Shown: positions 24,557 through 34,093, numbered from the stretch's first letter. The stretch is 64,000 bases of DNA from Williamsia sp. 1138 (GCF_002095435.2 NZ_MJEJ02000033.1:53848-117847); one strand, 5' to 3'. Notes: generated by a model not told the origin, from the letters alone. Program-made: numbers and translations.

Positions 24557-26289
24557 TGGGTTTCCTCAAACCCGATCTGCCGGTCGTCGACCTGGCCGAA
24601 TGGAGTAAAGGAACTCGGGCGGAAAAGATCCGTCCGATGGCAAAACACTGGGCCGAGATAGGTTTTGGTACACCGGTGGTGCTCCACCTGTTCTACGTGG
24701 TCAAAATCGTTCTGTACGTCCTGGTGGGCTGGCTCCTCGTACTCACCACCGACGGGATCGATGGTTTCACCAACGTCGGCGCCTGGTGGACCGAGCCGAT
24801 CGTCTTCCAGAAGATAGTGCTGTACACGTTGATGTTCGAGGTCGTCGGCCTCGGATGCGGCTTCGGGCCTCTCAACAATCGCTTCTTTCCACCACTCGGA
24901 TCCATCTTGTACTGGCTGCGTCCCAACACCATCCGGCAACCGCCGTGGCCCACGCGGGTACCGTTGACGGCCGGCGACAGGCGCACTGCCCTTGACGTAC
25001 TGCTCTACGCGGCGCTCCTGGTGATGATCACGATCGCGCTGTTCTCGAACGGCACGGGCCCGATACCAGCGCTCGACAGCGCAGTCGGCACGCTGCCCAT
25101 CTGGCTGATCGCAGTCATCGTCGCCATCTTGGTACTGCTCGGCCTACGAGACAAGACCATCTTCTTGGCCGCCCGCGGCGAAGTGTACGCGACACTGACA
25201 GTGACATTCCTGTTCAGTGGCGTCGACATGATCGTTGCGGCCAAGCTCGTCTTCCTGGTGATCTGGATCGGGGCGGCGACCTCAAAACTCAACAAGCACT
25301 TCCCTTTTGTGATGGCGACGATGATGTCGAACAGTCCGGTCGTCAGGACGCGCTACCTCAAACGGAAGTTCTTCGAGCACTTTCCCGACGACCTGAGGCC
25401 CGGCAGACTTGCGCGCATTTTCGCTCACGCATCCACCGCGATCGAGATGCTCGTTCCTCTGGTGCTCTTCTTCTCCGGTGGCGGATGGCTGACGACGGTG
25501 GCCGCGACCATCATGATCTGCTTTCACCTGGGGATCCTCACGGCCATACCTATGGGGGTCCCGTTGGAATGGAACGTCTTCATGATTTTCGGTGTGATCA
25601 CCCTGTTCATCGGCCATGCTGAAATCGGCCTGTCCGACGTCGACAACCCTGTGCCGGTGGCAATCCTGTTCGTGGTCGTCGCCGGTATCGTCGTCCTGGG
25701 AAACCTGTTCCCGAACAAGATCTCGTTTCTCTTCGGCATGCGGTACTACGCGGGCAACTGGGACACCACCCTCTGGTGCGTCACACCTTCTGCCTCCAAG
25801 AAGATCGAAGACGGGATCATCTCCATCGCCGCGATGCCCGCCGCACAGTTGGAGCGCGTATACGGCAAGGAAGGAGCACAGATACCGCTGTATCTGGGGT
25901 ACGCCTTCCGCGCGATGAACACTCATGGCCGGGCCCTGTTCACTCTCGCTCATCGCGCCATGGCCGGCCATCCCGAGGAGAGTTACGTACTCACCGATGG
26001 TGAACGCATCTGCAGCATGGCCATGGGCTGGAACTTCGGCGACGGTCACCTGAGCAACGAACAACTCATCGACGCGCTGCAATCGCGCTGCCACTTCGAA
26101 CCCGGGGAAGTCCGGATCGTGTTGCTGGACGCCCAGCCCATCCACAAATCGACTCAGGCCTACCGGTTGATCGATGCGGCGACCGGCGAGTTCGAACGCG
26201 GCTCGGTGCGAGTGGCGGATATGGTGACCCGCCAACCGTGGGACGACACGGTGCCGATACGTGTCGACAACGGGCACTCTGTGCGCTGA
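24556..26289 (+). CDS. DUF3556 multi-spanning membrane protein
   Basis: A 577-residue protein with a cytoplasmic N-terminus (MGFLKPDLPVVDLAEW), roughly ten hydrophobic helices up to about residue 390, and a soluble C-terminal domain of about 190 residues. The latter includes RYYAGNWDTTLWC and GWNFGDGHLSNEQLIDALQSRC. The start PDLPVVD and the tail match mycobacterial DUF3556 transmembrane proteins of unknown function, which occur beside ferredoxin, P450 and lipid genes. It overlaps the thiolase gene by 1 nt (TGATG). The hydrophobic part resembles a HTTM/DoxX-like membrane oxidoreductase, but I cannot assign catalysis. Confidence 0.78.
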   Translation: MGFLKPDLPVVDLAEWSKGTRAEKIRPMAKHWAEIGFGTPVVLHLFYVVKIVLYVLVGWLLVLTTDGIDGFTNVGAWWTEPIVFQKIVLYTLMFEVVGLGCGFGPLNNRFFPPLGSILYWLRPNTIRQPPWPTRVPLTAGDRRTALDVLLYAALLVMITIALFSNGTGPIPALDSAVGTLPIWLIAVIVAILVLLGLRDKTIFLAARGEVYATLTVTFLFSGVDMIVAAKLVFLVIWIGAATSKLNKHFPFVMATMMSNSPVVRTRYLKRKFFEHFPDDLRPGRLARIFAHASTAIEMLVPLVLFFSGGGWLTTVAATIMICFHLGILTAIPMGVPLEWNVFMIFGVITLFIGHAEIGLSDVDNPVPVAILFVVVAGIVVLGNLFPNKISFLFGMRYYAGNWDTTLWCVTPSASKKIEDGIISIAAMPAAQLERVYGKEGAQIPLYLGYAFRAMNTHGRALFTLAHRAMAGHPEESYVLTDGERICSMAMGWNFGDGHLSNEQLIDALQSRCHFEPGEVRIVLLDAQPIHKSTQAYRLIDAATGEFERGSVRVADMVTRQPWDDTVPIRVDNGHSVR

Positions 26290-26349
26290 CCCAGGATTTC
26301 TCCGGCAGTTCTACCCGATCTCTCGACGCCCGCGCACCGCGCACCGCTA

Positions 26350-26369
26350 TGCTGTGCGAGTGCACAGCA
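26350..26369. promoter_or_regulatory. Perfect palindrome upstream of the ferredoxin gene
   Basis: TGCTGTGC-GAGT-GCACAGCA is an 8-4-8 inverted repeat 47 nt before the ferredoxin start, in the short gap after DUF3556. Its symmetry suggests an operator for a dimeric repressor; it differs from the palindrome at 22989. Confidence 0.4.
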
Positions 26370-26415
26370 ATTCTGGCGAACTCCAGAACCCAGCAACGGA
26401 GGGACGAACACATCC

Positions 26416-26607
26416 ATGAAGATCAAGGCCGACTTTGACCTCTGCGAGTCCAACGGCGTCTGCGTGGGCATGGCCCCAGACGTGTTCGATCTCGACGATG
26501 ACGACTACCTCGTCGTCCTACAGTCCGACGTTCCGTCCGATCGGCGCGAGGAAATGCGGGTCGTGGTCAGCAGCTGCCCGAAATCGGCGTTGACGATCGA
26601 GGACTGA
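26416..26607 (+). CDS. [3Fe-4S] ferredoxin
   Basis: A 63-residue small acidic electron carrier. Cys10, Cys16 (CX5C) and Cys54 (CP) are present, and the second position of the usual CXXCXXC is not Cys, as in the 3Fe-4S ferredoxins that feed actinobacterial cytochromes P450. MKIKADFDLCESNGVC and SSCPKSALTIED are typical ends. A GGAGGGA site precedes the ATG. No P450 gene is adjacent; the upstream neighbours are DUF3556 and the thiolase, so the partner may be the DUF3556 membrane protein or a P450 encoded elsewhere. Confidence 0.9.
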   Translation: MKIKADFDLCESNGVCVGMAPDVFDLDDDDYLVVLQSDVPSDRREEMRVVVSSCPKSALTIED

Positions 26608-26726
26608 GCGCTACCCAGGTCCGCCAGAGCGTCATACACGCCGTCACGGTCGGCCCAGATGGTGTTCGGGTGTACTAATGCTCAGGGAAGCATCTTCCAC
26701 TTGGAATTCGGAACCGAGAGGCCACC

Positions 26727-27659
26727 ATGAGCACCCTCGCCCATCGACCCGAAGCCGGCGGATTTCACGAGGGCGAACTGGCGGTGCAACGTCGCGCCGG
26801 GGTCAGCGCCCAGGCGGCCCGACTCGAGGGCATGCTCGATCCCGGGGAACTCAGTGGCGGTCTCGCCCAGTTCCTCAGCGTACGAACATTCGCCGCCATC
26901 ACCGCTCGCGACGCCGCAGGCATCCTCTGGACTTCACCGTTGGCCGGCGCGCCCGGTTTCCTCGCGGCCCTGACGCCGACGACTCTGACCATCGCCGGCT
27001 CCCCCGCCCCCGGCGACCCGTTGCATCAGCTCGCACCCGACCAACCCGTCGGCCTCCTGGTCATCGACTTCGCGACCCGGCGGCGGGTCCGCATCAACGG
27101 AACCCTGACCCGCGCAACGGAAAGTGGTCTTTCCATCACCGTCGAGCAGGCCTACGGCAACTGCCCCAAGTACATTGCGCATCGGGATCTGAGAATCACG
27201 AGCGGTCCCCTCAGCAACGCGGACGCTCGCCACGGTCGGAGCCTGGGCTCCGCCGACCGTGACCTGATCCGCGCCGCGGAAACGTTGCTTCTGGGCAGCA
27301 CCCACCCGACGCACGGCATTGACACCTCGCACCGCGGCGGACCGTCAGGCTTCGTGCGTCTCGACAACCTCGACCAGCTGTGGTGGCCCGACTACCCCGG
27401 CAATAACATGTTCAACACGCTGGGAAACTTCGAGGTCGATCCTGCGGCCGCACTGCTGTTCGTCGACTTCGCCACCGGCCGGGCCTTGCACATCAGCGGC
27501 AACGCCTGCACCGAATGGTCGGCGCAGGCGGGTACACCCGGCGACGATGGGCATACCGGCCGACGAACCGTGGTCAGCATCGACCACGTGGTGAGCCGGG
27601 CCACCGAGCTGCGCGCCGGGCCGGCCGAATCCTACCCACGCAACCCACCGATCAGCTGA
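26727..27659 (+). CDS. Pyridoxamine 5'-phosphate oxidase-like FMN-binding split-barrel protein
   Basis: A 310-residue protein with two split-barrel halves. The first has TFAAITARDAAGILWTSPLAGAPGF and VGLLVIDFATRRRVRINGTL, and the second has NLDQLWWPDYPGNNMFNTLGNFEVDPAAALLFVDFATGRALHISG. The phrase PGNNMFNTLGN is a strong hallmark of the large PNPOx-like family in actinobacteria. Such proteins bind flavin (FMN or F420) and reduce or oxidise small molecules; the substrate is unknown. It follows the ferredoxin gene by about 120 nt in the same direction and is convergent with the DUF1254 gene. Confidence 0.8.
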   Translation: MSTLAHRPEAGGFHEGELAVQRRAGVSAQAARLEGMLDPGELSGGLAQFLSVRTFAAITARDAAGILWTSPLAGAPGFLAALTPTTLTIAGSPAPGDPLHQLAPDQPVGLLVIDFATRRRVRINGTLTRATESGLSITVEQAYGNCPKYIAHRDLRITSGPLSNADARHGRSLGSADRDLIRAAETLLLGSTHPTHGIDTSHRGGPSGFVRLDNLDQLWWPDYPGNNMFNTLGNFEVDPAAALLFVDFATGRALHISGNACTEWSAQAGTPGDDGHTGRRTVVSIDHVVSRATELRAGPAESYPRNPPIS

Positions 27660-27674
27660 GTCCGGCGATCGCCG

Positions 27675-29099
27675 CTACTGCACTTCTTCGACTTCACCAG
27701 GTTGCCACGACTTGTCGAACCATGACTCGAGGGGTCCGTAGATCCGCAGTATGGGAAACCAGCTTTTCCCGGGAACGGTCTGCACCCAGTTGTTCTCGCG
27801 CCCTTCCGGCGCCGCTGGGCCGAACCAGAGCACGATCGACCCGTCGGTTTCGGGTGTGACGGTGCCGCTCAGACTCATCACGCTCGGGTGCGGGTTGTCG
27901 GTACACAGCAGCGACCGCGTCTGGGTGTCGTATATGTCCAGCGACCAGAAGTTCTTTGCAGGCGGGTTGGGCGGCAGCACGAGTCGATAGGTGTTCGCGC
28001 CGTTCAATATCTGTCCACGGGCGTCCTGAGCTGTGTACGTGTACGCCGACCCCGCCCCGACCTGCGCATGCGCCATCGCAGGAGTGATGACGGTTGCTGC
28101 GTAGTGGAACAGGGTTCGCGCATCGAGGAGCCTGGCATCGTCCTTGATGAATTCGTAACTGCCACCGACGAATCCGTCCTTCCACGAGCCTTCCGCGAAG
28201 GTGAAGTTTTCACGACTGCGAGGGAAGTAGACAAGCGCACGACTCATGCCGGCGGCAGTGCGGGCGGCGGAACCGAGAATCGCACGCAGTCGTTCATCCG
28301 GTGCGAAGGTCTGCCCGTGGACGATGCCGATCGCTGCGAGTTGGCCTGCACGCTCTGGATCCAACGAGCCGGGCGGCTCCTCCTGGACGAGCTCGTCGAT
28401 CTCCTCGAAGAAGCTGAAGTCGTTGGAATGCACGGTGTTGAAGACTTGTTCGGCGATGTTCACATAGACGAGATCCGGTGGGCTCAGCGCGTCAGAGAGA
28501 CGATAGACGCGTGCTTGTTTGATCGCGTCGACACCAGCGAGGGCTCTGAGGACGACCCAGATGGTGAATGTGTCACTGCGATAGGTGTAGTAGCCATCAG
28601 GTTCGTCGCCGTCGTATCCCGGCGGTAGGAACAGGTACTTTCCACCCTCCCCTTTGTCCTGACCGGCCAACCCCATGTCCGCGATGTAGCGGAACCAGAA
28701 GTCGTCGACGACGCACAGCGAATTGGTGGGTGGTTCGATGACAACCGGGCCGTCGCGAAGGTCGATGAACATGACGCCGTACGCCGTCGAGGTGTTCGGG
28801 GTCAGAAAAAACGATCCCGAGTTCGCTCTCGGGTCGGTGATCCCGAGGACATTGAGGCCATCGATTCCGACGCTGCGAAAACCGCGACGCATCGCGACGA
28901 GTGATGCGCCGGGAACGGTGTTGAGGAACACGTCGACGCCGCGGAGATAGTCCAAGCCGTCGTACAGGGTGCGGGTGGTCTCGGGCGTGGGCACCCCGTC
29001 GAAGAATTCGTAGGTTCCCAGCGGTGTCTCGACACGATCGGGCACACCGATCGTCTCCAGCGCCGACCGCAGGTCGGGCGTGTCCACAGAGTCATCCAT
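27675..29099 (-). CDS. DUF1254/DUF1214 domain protein
   Basis: A 474-residue protein. The N-terminal DUF1254 part includes LDYLRGVDVFLNTVPGASLVAMRRGF and SFFLTPNTSTAYGVMFIDL. The C-terminal DUF1214 part has GANTYRLVLPPNPPAKNFWSLDIYDTQTRSLL and ETDGSIVLWFGPAAPEGRENNWVQT, both characteristic. No signal peptide is evident from the chosen start. Function is not established; relatives occur widely in Gram-negatives and actinobacteria. ATG 29099 follows a clear AAGGAGG; the frame is open 15 codons further upstream. Confidence 0.85.
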   Translation of the reverse strand: MDDSVDTPDLRSALETIGVPDRVETPLGTYEFFDGVPTPETTRTLYDGLDYLRGVDVFLNTVPGASLVAMRRGFRSVGIDGLNVLGITDPRANSGSFFLTPNTSTAYGVMFIDLRDGPVVIEPPTNSLCVVDDFWFRYIADMGLAGQDKGEGGKYLFLPPGYDGDEPDGYYTYRSDTFTIWVVLRALAGVDAIKQARVYRLSDALSPPDLVYVNIAEQVFNTVHSNDFSFFEEIDELVQEEPPGSLDPERAGQLAAIGIVHGQTFAPDERLRAILGSAARTAAGMSRALVYFPRSRENFTFAEGSWKDGFVGGSYEFIKDDARLLDARTLFHYAATVITPAMAHAQVGAGSAYTYTAQDARGQILNGANTYRLVLPPNPPAKNFWSLDIYDTQTRSLLCTDNPHPSVMSLSGTVTPETDGSIVLWFGPAAPEGRENNWVQTVPGKSWFPILRIYGPLESWFDKSWQPGEVEEVQ

Positions 29100-29331
29100 C
29101 GTTGTCCTGCCTCCTTGGCGGCACGGGAACCGCAAGGTCAGCATGTGCCACTCATGAGCCGGGCCGCGTCATCTCGAACGAATGAGATCGGTCCGCACGG
29201 GAGGGGCCGAGGGAACGTCGTCGACGATGTCGAGAATGTCGCGTCAGACACCCATCCGATCCCGTGGGCGGCTCCGAATGGTTTGAGCACCCTTTGGTAA
29301 CTGGACTTACGCCGGACACGGAGAACGTCAG

Positions 29332-30444
29332 ATGATGTCGATAGACCAGCACGCGGCGCCGATCACAAACGACCTGGTAGAGGAGCGAAACCGTACGATC
29401 TTGGCCTCGGTGGGCGACGTGTTGACCACGCACGTCACCGGCCACTCGGTGGCGATGGGCGAGATGAGCGCCGAGGTCACGTCGCTGACAGCGGCGATCG
29501 TGGACATGCTGGGTCGCGGGAAGCGGATCCGCGCACAGTTCTGTTTGTGGGGGTCGTACGGCGCGACCGGAGGCGAGCTGGTCGAGGGTGTCCCCGAGAT
29601 TGCCGCGGCCATCGAGCTCTTCCATCTCGCCGCCTTGGTCCATGACGACCTGATGGACAGCAGCGACACCCGTCGCGGGCTCCCCACGGTGCACCGTCAA
29701 TTCGCCGACGGGCACACCCGCGAGCAGCGACTCGGGGACGCCGACAACCACGGATCCGCGGCCGCCATCCTGGTGGGTGACATGCTTCTGTCGTGGTCCG
29801 ACGACCTGGCCGCGATGTCCACCGACTCGCTGGACTCCCGGACACGTCGCACTGTCCGTGCCATGTGGTCGCGGATGCGCGACGAGGCCTACGCCGGTCA
29901 GTACTTGGACATGCTGAGCCAAACCGAGGTAAGCACCTCGCGCCGGCGCACCGACCTCATCCTCGAACTCAAGAGCGCGAAGTACACGATCAGCCATCCT
30001 CTTCGTCTCGGCGCTGCCATCGCCGGTGGCGACGACGAACTACTGCACCTCTATGACCAGATCGGACTGACCGCCGGCGCAGCCTTCCAGCTTCGCGATG
30101 ACCTTCTCGGTGTCTTCGGCGATCCGCAGGTCACCGGCAAGCCCGCCGTCGATGACATCCGGGAGGGCAAACGCACCCTCCTGATGGCCGTGGCCGAATC
30201 CCGGGCCGGCGACTCGCAGAAGCAAGTACTCCGGCACGCTCTCGGTAACCCGGCAGTCGGGGACGCCGATCTCGAAGCAGTGCGGTCGGTGCTCACAGAC
30301 ACGGGGGCCGACGAAGCTGTCGAGGACAGAATCCGCGAGCTGACGGACAACGCCATGGAGATCCTGGAATACCTGCCTGTCGACGAGCTCACCCGGACCG
30401 CACTGACCGGTTTGATCGAACGGTGTGTGTGGCGCCGCTCCTGA
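29332..30444 (+). CDS. crtE: Polyprenyl diphosphate synthase (geranylgeranyl diphosphate synthase, CrtE/IdsA)
   Basis: A 370-residue trans-isoprenyl diphosphate synthase that condenses isopentenyl diphosphate with allylic diphosphates. The first aspartate-rich motif is DDLMD (105-109, within LVHDDLMDSSDTRRG), the second is RDDLLGVFGD (255-264), and the chain-start motif GRGKRIR is present. Next to phytoene synthase and desaturase, its likely product is GGPP for carotenoids. Two ATGs occur (29332, 29335) behind GGAGA. It is convergent with crtI, ending 55 nt before it. Confidence 0.88.
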   Translation: MMSIDQHAAPITNDLVEERNRTILASVGDVLTTHVTGHSVAMGEMSAEVTSLTAAIVDMLGRGKRIRAQFCLWGSYGATGGELVEGVPEIAAAIELFHLAALVHDDLMDSSDTRRGLPTVHRQFADGHTREQRLGDADNHGSAAAILVGDMLLSWSDDLAAMSTDSLDSRTRRTVRAMWSRMRDEAYAGQYLDMLSQTEVSTSRRRTDLILELKSAKYTISHPLRLGAAIAGGDDELLHLYDQIGLTAGAAFQLRDDLLGVFGDPQVTGKPAVDDIREGKRTLLMAVAESRAGDSQKQVLRHALGNPAVGDADLEAVRSVLTDTGADEAVEDRIRELTDNAMEILEYLPVDELTRTALTGLIERCVWRRS

Positions 30445-30499
30445 CCGGTCGACGTCGGCACCGGGTCGAACCGCGGACGCCGTTCGGCCGGTGCAGGAC

Positions 30500-32083
30500 T
30501 CAGCTCGACGGGCCCACCGAGCGATCACCCTTCAGCCGCTTGCGAATCAGTTCTGCACTGATCAAACACATCGGCAAACCGATACCGGGACGGGTGCTCG
30601 ATCCGGCGTAGAACAAACCCTCGACCTTGCGTGACCGGTTGGTCGCCCGCAGGAACGCACTCTGGCGCAACGTGTGTGCCGGGCCGAGCGCACCACCTGA
30701 CCACGAGTTGACGTTGTCGACGAAGTCGGCCGGACCCACCGAGCGCCGCACCACGACCCGTTCGGCAAGATCTGGGATGTGCGCCCATTCCGCCACGGTC
30801 GCGATCGCTTGGTCGACCACCTTCTCGACGTCGGGAGCGCCCATGCCGTCCACTCCCCCGCGCCCGAGACCAGGATCCGGGGGTGAGGGCACCAAGATGA
30901 AGAGGTTCTCGTGATCGGCGGGGGCAACTGAATCGTCCGTGGCGGACGGCCTGCACACGTACAGCGATGCCGGATCGGGCATGTGGGTGGGTGACTCGAA
31001 GATCGCGTCGAAGTTCGTTGTCCAATCGTCGGTGAAGAACAGCGAATGATGAGCCAGTTCGGGAACACCGCCCTGCACACCGAGATAGGCCAGCACCGCG
31101 CCCGGTCCCGATGTTGCCTTGTCCCACCACTTCTCCGGGAAGGTCTGCAGATTCGCGGGCAGCAGCCGGGTCTCCACGTGGTGCAGATCGGCTGCTCCGA
31201 TGACGATGTCGGCAGACACGTCCCGTTCTCCGCCACTGTGATCGCGCACTCTGACGCCGGTCACCTCACTGCGCCTTCGCCCCTTTCCAGAGCGACCCTG
31301 CCGGGCACGCGTGAGAATCGCGGTCGCGGATGTTCCGGTGTGCACCCTCACCCCCTTCTCAGTGGCAAGACGGGCCAACGCGTCGACGAACGTCGTGAAA
31401 CCGCCTTGCGGATAACGGACTCCGTCGGCCAGGTCGAGCCAGCTCATCAGGTGATAGATAGAAGGCGTGCGCTCGGGAGACGAGCCGAGGAACACAGCTG
31501 GATACCCGAGAACCTGCTGCAATCTCCGGTCGGAGAACCGTTGCGAGACAAAAGCCTCGAGCGACTTCGTGAGCAATACCGCCAGCTTCGGGGCGTTGCG
31601 CAGGACGTCGAGACCGAGAAATGCACGCGGAGAATCGAAACTGGTGTAGAGGAATCGCTTGACGGCGATGTCGTACGCCTCTCGCGCTGAGTCGAGGTAC
31701 GAGGTCAGGCCGGCGCCGGCGCCGGGTTCGATGCTCTCGAATAGGGCCCGGTTCCGTTCTTCGTCACCCTCGATGTCGATCTTCTCGGCCACGCCCTCGA
31801 AGAACACGCGATACCCAGGGTCCAGGCGCACCAGACTCACCTGTTCAGCTGTGGTCGTGCCGAGCAGCTCGAAGAAATGGTCGAAGACATCGGGCATCAG
31901 CCACCAGGAAGGTCCGGTGTCGAATCGAAAGCCCTCGTGCTCCCATGAGCCGGCCCGGCCGCCCAGGTCGTCGTTCTTCTCCACCAGGTCGACGTCGTGC
32001 CCATCGCGGGCGAGCAGTGCGGCCGTCGCCAAACCTGCGACACCACCACCGATGACGACGACCTTTTTCGATGTTGCCGTCAC
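30500..32083 (-). CDS. crtI: Phytoene desaturase CrtI
   Basis: A 527-residue FAD-dependent desaturase converting phytoene stepwise towards lycopene at the membrane. The N-terminal dinucleotide fold VVVIGGGVAGLATAALLARDG is followed by VEKNDDLGGRAGSWE and FDTGPSWWLMPDVF. The C-terminal carotenoid motif has GLFYAGSSTRPGIGLPMCLISAELI. The start is GTG 32083, overlapping the crtB stop by 4 nt (GTGA), so crtB and crtI are translationally coupled. No lycopene cyclase gene is in the window. Confidence 0.93.
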   Translation of the reverse strand: MTATSKKVVVIGGGVAGLATAALLARDGHDVDLVEKNDDLGGRAGSWEHEGFRFDTGPSWWLMPDVFDHFFELLGTTTAEQVSLVRLDPGYRVFFEGVAEKIDIEGDEERNRALFESIEPGAGAGLTSYLDSAREAYDIAVKRFLYTSFDSPRAFLGLDVLRNAPKLAVLLTKSLEAFVSQRFSDRRLQQVLGYPAVFLGSSPERTPSIYHLMSWLDLADGVRYPQGGFTTFVDALARLATEKGVRVHTGTSATAILTRARQGRSGKGRRRSEVTGVRVRDHSGGERDVSADIVIGAADLHHVETRLLPANLQTFPEKWWDKATSGPGAVLAYLGVQGGVPELAHHSLFFTDDWTTNFDAIFESPTHMPDPASLYVCRPSATDDSVAPADHENLFILVPSPPDPGLGRGGVDGMGAPDVEKVVDQAIATVAEWAHIPDLAERVVVRRSVGPADFVDNVNSWSGGALGPAHTLRQSAFLRATNRSRKVEGLFYAGSSTRPGIGLPMCLISAELIRKRLKGDRSVGPSS

Positions 32084-33030
32084 GACCGTCCGTACTCCTT
32101 CGTCAGATCACTCGAATGGGTGAGCGCATGCGCACTTGCGAGTTGTGGTCGGCCGCGGCGAAGTGCGGCCGCGGCAGCGATGCGCGCCTTCTCCGGAGTG
32201 GGCACTCGCACCCTGTCTCGCCGGGCGTCGGCCGCCGAGGTCGCCCGCAGCCGCGCTGTCAGTTCAGCGAACAGGTCGTGCGCCGTGCACACCGCCACGC
32301 GGCAACCGCGCGGCAGCTGGGCTATGGCCTCGGCGCTTGCGGTCAGGTCCATGTCGATGTCGTCGAGCCAGCTGCTCCAGATCTCTTCGTCGAGGTCATC
32401 TGGCCGAAGACCGACGAGGTACTGACGTCCCAGTCCGTCGCTGTCGTCACCGAAGTCTCGTAGGAAGTTGATCTTCTGGAAGGCCGCACCGAGCCGTCGG
32501 GCCCCGGGCGCCAGTTCTTCGTAGCGCGCCGACGGATTCCGCTCACCGGCGACGAAAGCACGCAGACACATCAGGCCGACCACCTCTGCAGAGCCGTAGA
32601 TGTACGTGGCGAGACTGGTGAAGTCGTGCTTCGTGCGCTGAAGGTCGGTCCGCATCGAGTCGAAGAACGGCGCGATCAATGATTCGTCGATGCCGACGCG
32701 ACGCGCGCTGCGGGCGAATGCATGGACCACCAGGTTGGCGCTCGAACCCGTCTCGATCGCCGAGTAGGTCTCCTGCTCGAGCTTGTCGAGTTCGACCAAC
32801 CGATCCGCACCGTCCTGGCCGGGCCGAGGCGCGTCGACCACCTCGTCGGCAACCCGAACCAGCGCGTAGATGTTGCACACGTCTTGGCGGACCTGTCCGC
32901 GCAACATGCGCGTCGCCAGGCCAAACGATGTCGAGTAGTGCCGGATCACCAACGCGGCGCTCGCATCGGCGGCCGCATCGTAACGCCGATACGGCTGTAG
33001 CGCGTCTACGCGCCCTCGTGTTCGCATCAT
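32080..33030 (-). CDS. crtB: Phytoene synthase CrtB
   Basis: A 316-residue squalene/phytoene synthase joining two GGPP molecules head to head. It has YYSTSFGLAT-like HYSTSFGLATRML, the first Asp motif LVRVADEVVD, GLMCLRAF, and the second motif region INFLRDFGDDSDGLGRQYL. I start at the ATG pair 33027/33030, which gives the usual length of about 310 aa; the frame is open further upstream but there overlaps the divergent pseudouridine synthase gene. First gene of a crtB-crtI operon. Confidence 0.9.
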   Translation of the reverse strand: MMRTRGRVDALQPYRRYDAAADASAALVIRHYSTSFGLATRMLRGQVRQDVCNIYALVRVADEVVDAPRPGQDGADRLVELDKLEQETYSAIETGSSANLVVHAFARSARRVGIDESLIAPFFDSMRTDLQRTKHDFTSLATYIYGSAEVVGLMCLRAFVAGERNPSARYEELAPGARRLGAAFQKINFLRDFGDDSDGLGRQYLVGLRPDDLDEEIWSSWLDDIDMDLTASAEAIAQLPRGCRVAVCTAHDLFAELTARLRATSAADARRDRVRVPTPEKARIAAAAALRRGRPQLASAHALTHSSDLTKEYGRS

Positions 33031-33133
33031 CCCGACCAGTCCTCGCCTTCTGTCAGCAGCTGAGTACCCCTTGACCTGCATTCGGAACCGAGGACGGTTC
33101 GGATGGCTTCGCAGCCGGTGACAGAATGACCAG

Positions 33134-34093
33134 ATGCCGATGCCCTCGCCGCTACCCGTCAGGAACGGGGTCGGCGCAACGAGGCTGCGCATCCCGACCG
33201 CCGGACCGTGGACGACTGTCGCCGAGTTCATGGTCGCAACTTTCAGCCACCTGGACGCCGGCGACCTGCACCGCCGGTTCGACCGCGGCGAGATAGTCGG
33301 CTCCGACGGCCGTCCGATCGACCGCAGCACACCACTGGGCGCGGATCCATTCGTCTGGTACTACCGCGATCTTCCGGCCGAGACCCCGGTCTCCTCGCAA
33401 GAGGAGATCCTGCACATCGACGACGATCTGGTCGTGATCGACAAGCCACACTTCCTCTCGACCACTCCCGGCGGGCGATACCTGAAGGAGACGGCGCTGG
33501 TCCGGCTCCGGACCCGTCTCGACAATCCGGACCTGGTGCCCATGCATCGCCTCGATCGCGCGACAGCGGGGGTGTTGATGTTCTCGGCCCGGCCCGCCAC
33601 CCGCGGCGCATACCAGTCTCTGTTCGAACAGCGTCAGGTCACCAAGGTGTATGAAGCGGTCTCGGCACTTCCGCCGGAGTGGGACGCAGACGCACCGTCG
33701 CTCGCCGGGCACCCGGTGCCTGTCACCTACCGCAACCACATCGCCTCGCGCAGTGGCGTGCTGCGGGTGGTGATCGACGACGCACTCGCACCCAATTCCG
33801 AGACGGTGATCGAGGTCCGAGGGTCAGGCTTCAGCGCCTCCGGTCGCGCTGTTCTGCACACACTTCTTCGCCCGCATACGGGCCGTCGGCACCAATTGAG
33901 AGTGCATCTGGCCGCACTCGGTATCGGAATTCTCGGTGACACCTGGTATCCCGACTTGCTGGCCGAGGCACCGGACGACCACTCACTCCCGATGCAATTG
34001 CTCGCTCGCGAACTGCAATTCACCGATCCGCTGTCGGGACTGCCGCGGACGTTCATCACCCGTCGGACTCTGCTCGAGGCACCCGTTGCCTGA
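33134..34093 (+). CDS. RluA-family 23S rRNA/tRNA pseudouridine synthase
   Basis: A 319-residue enzyme isomerising uridine to pseudouridine in RNA. The catalytic motif MHRLDRATAGVL has Asp141 as nucleophile; DDLVVIDKPHFLSTTPGG and RPHTGRRHQLRVHLAALGIGILGDTWYP are the other core motifs. The target site (23S rRNA or tRNA) cannot be assigned. It is divergent from crtB. Confidence 0.9.
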   Translation: MPMPSPLPVRNGVGATRLRIPTAGPWTTVAEFMVATFSHLDAGDLHRRFDRGEIVGSDGRPIDRSTPLGADPFVWYYRDLPAETPVSSQEEILHIDDDLVVIDKPHFLSTTPGGRYLKETALVRLRTRLDNPDLVPMHRLDRATAGVLMFSARPATRGAYQSLFEQRQVTKVYEAVSALPPEWDADAPSLAGHPVPVTYRNHIASRSGVLRVVIDDALAPNSETVIEVRGSGFSASGRAVLHTLLRPHTGRRHQLRVHLAALGIGILGDTWYPDLLAEAPDDHSLPMQLLARELQFTDPLSGLPRTFITRRTLLEAPVA

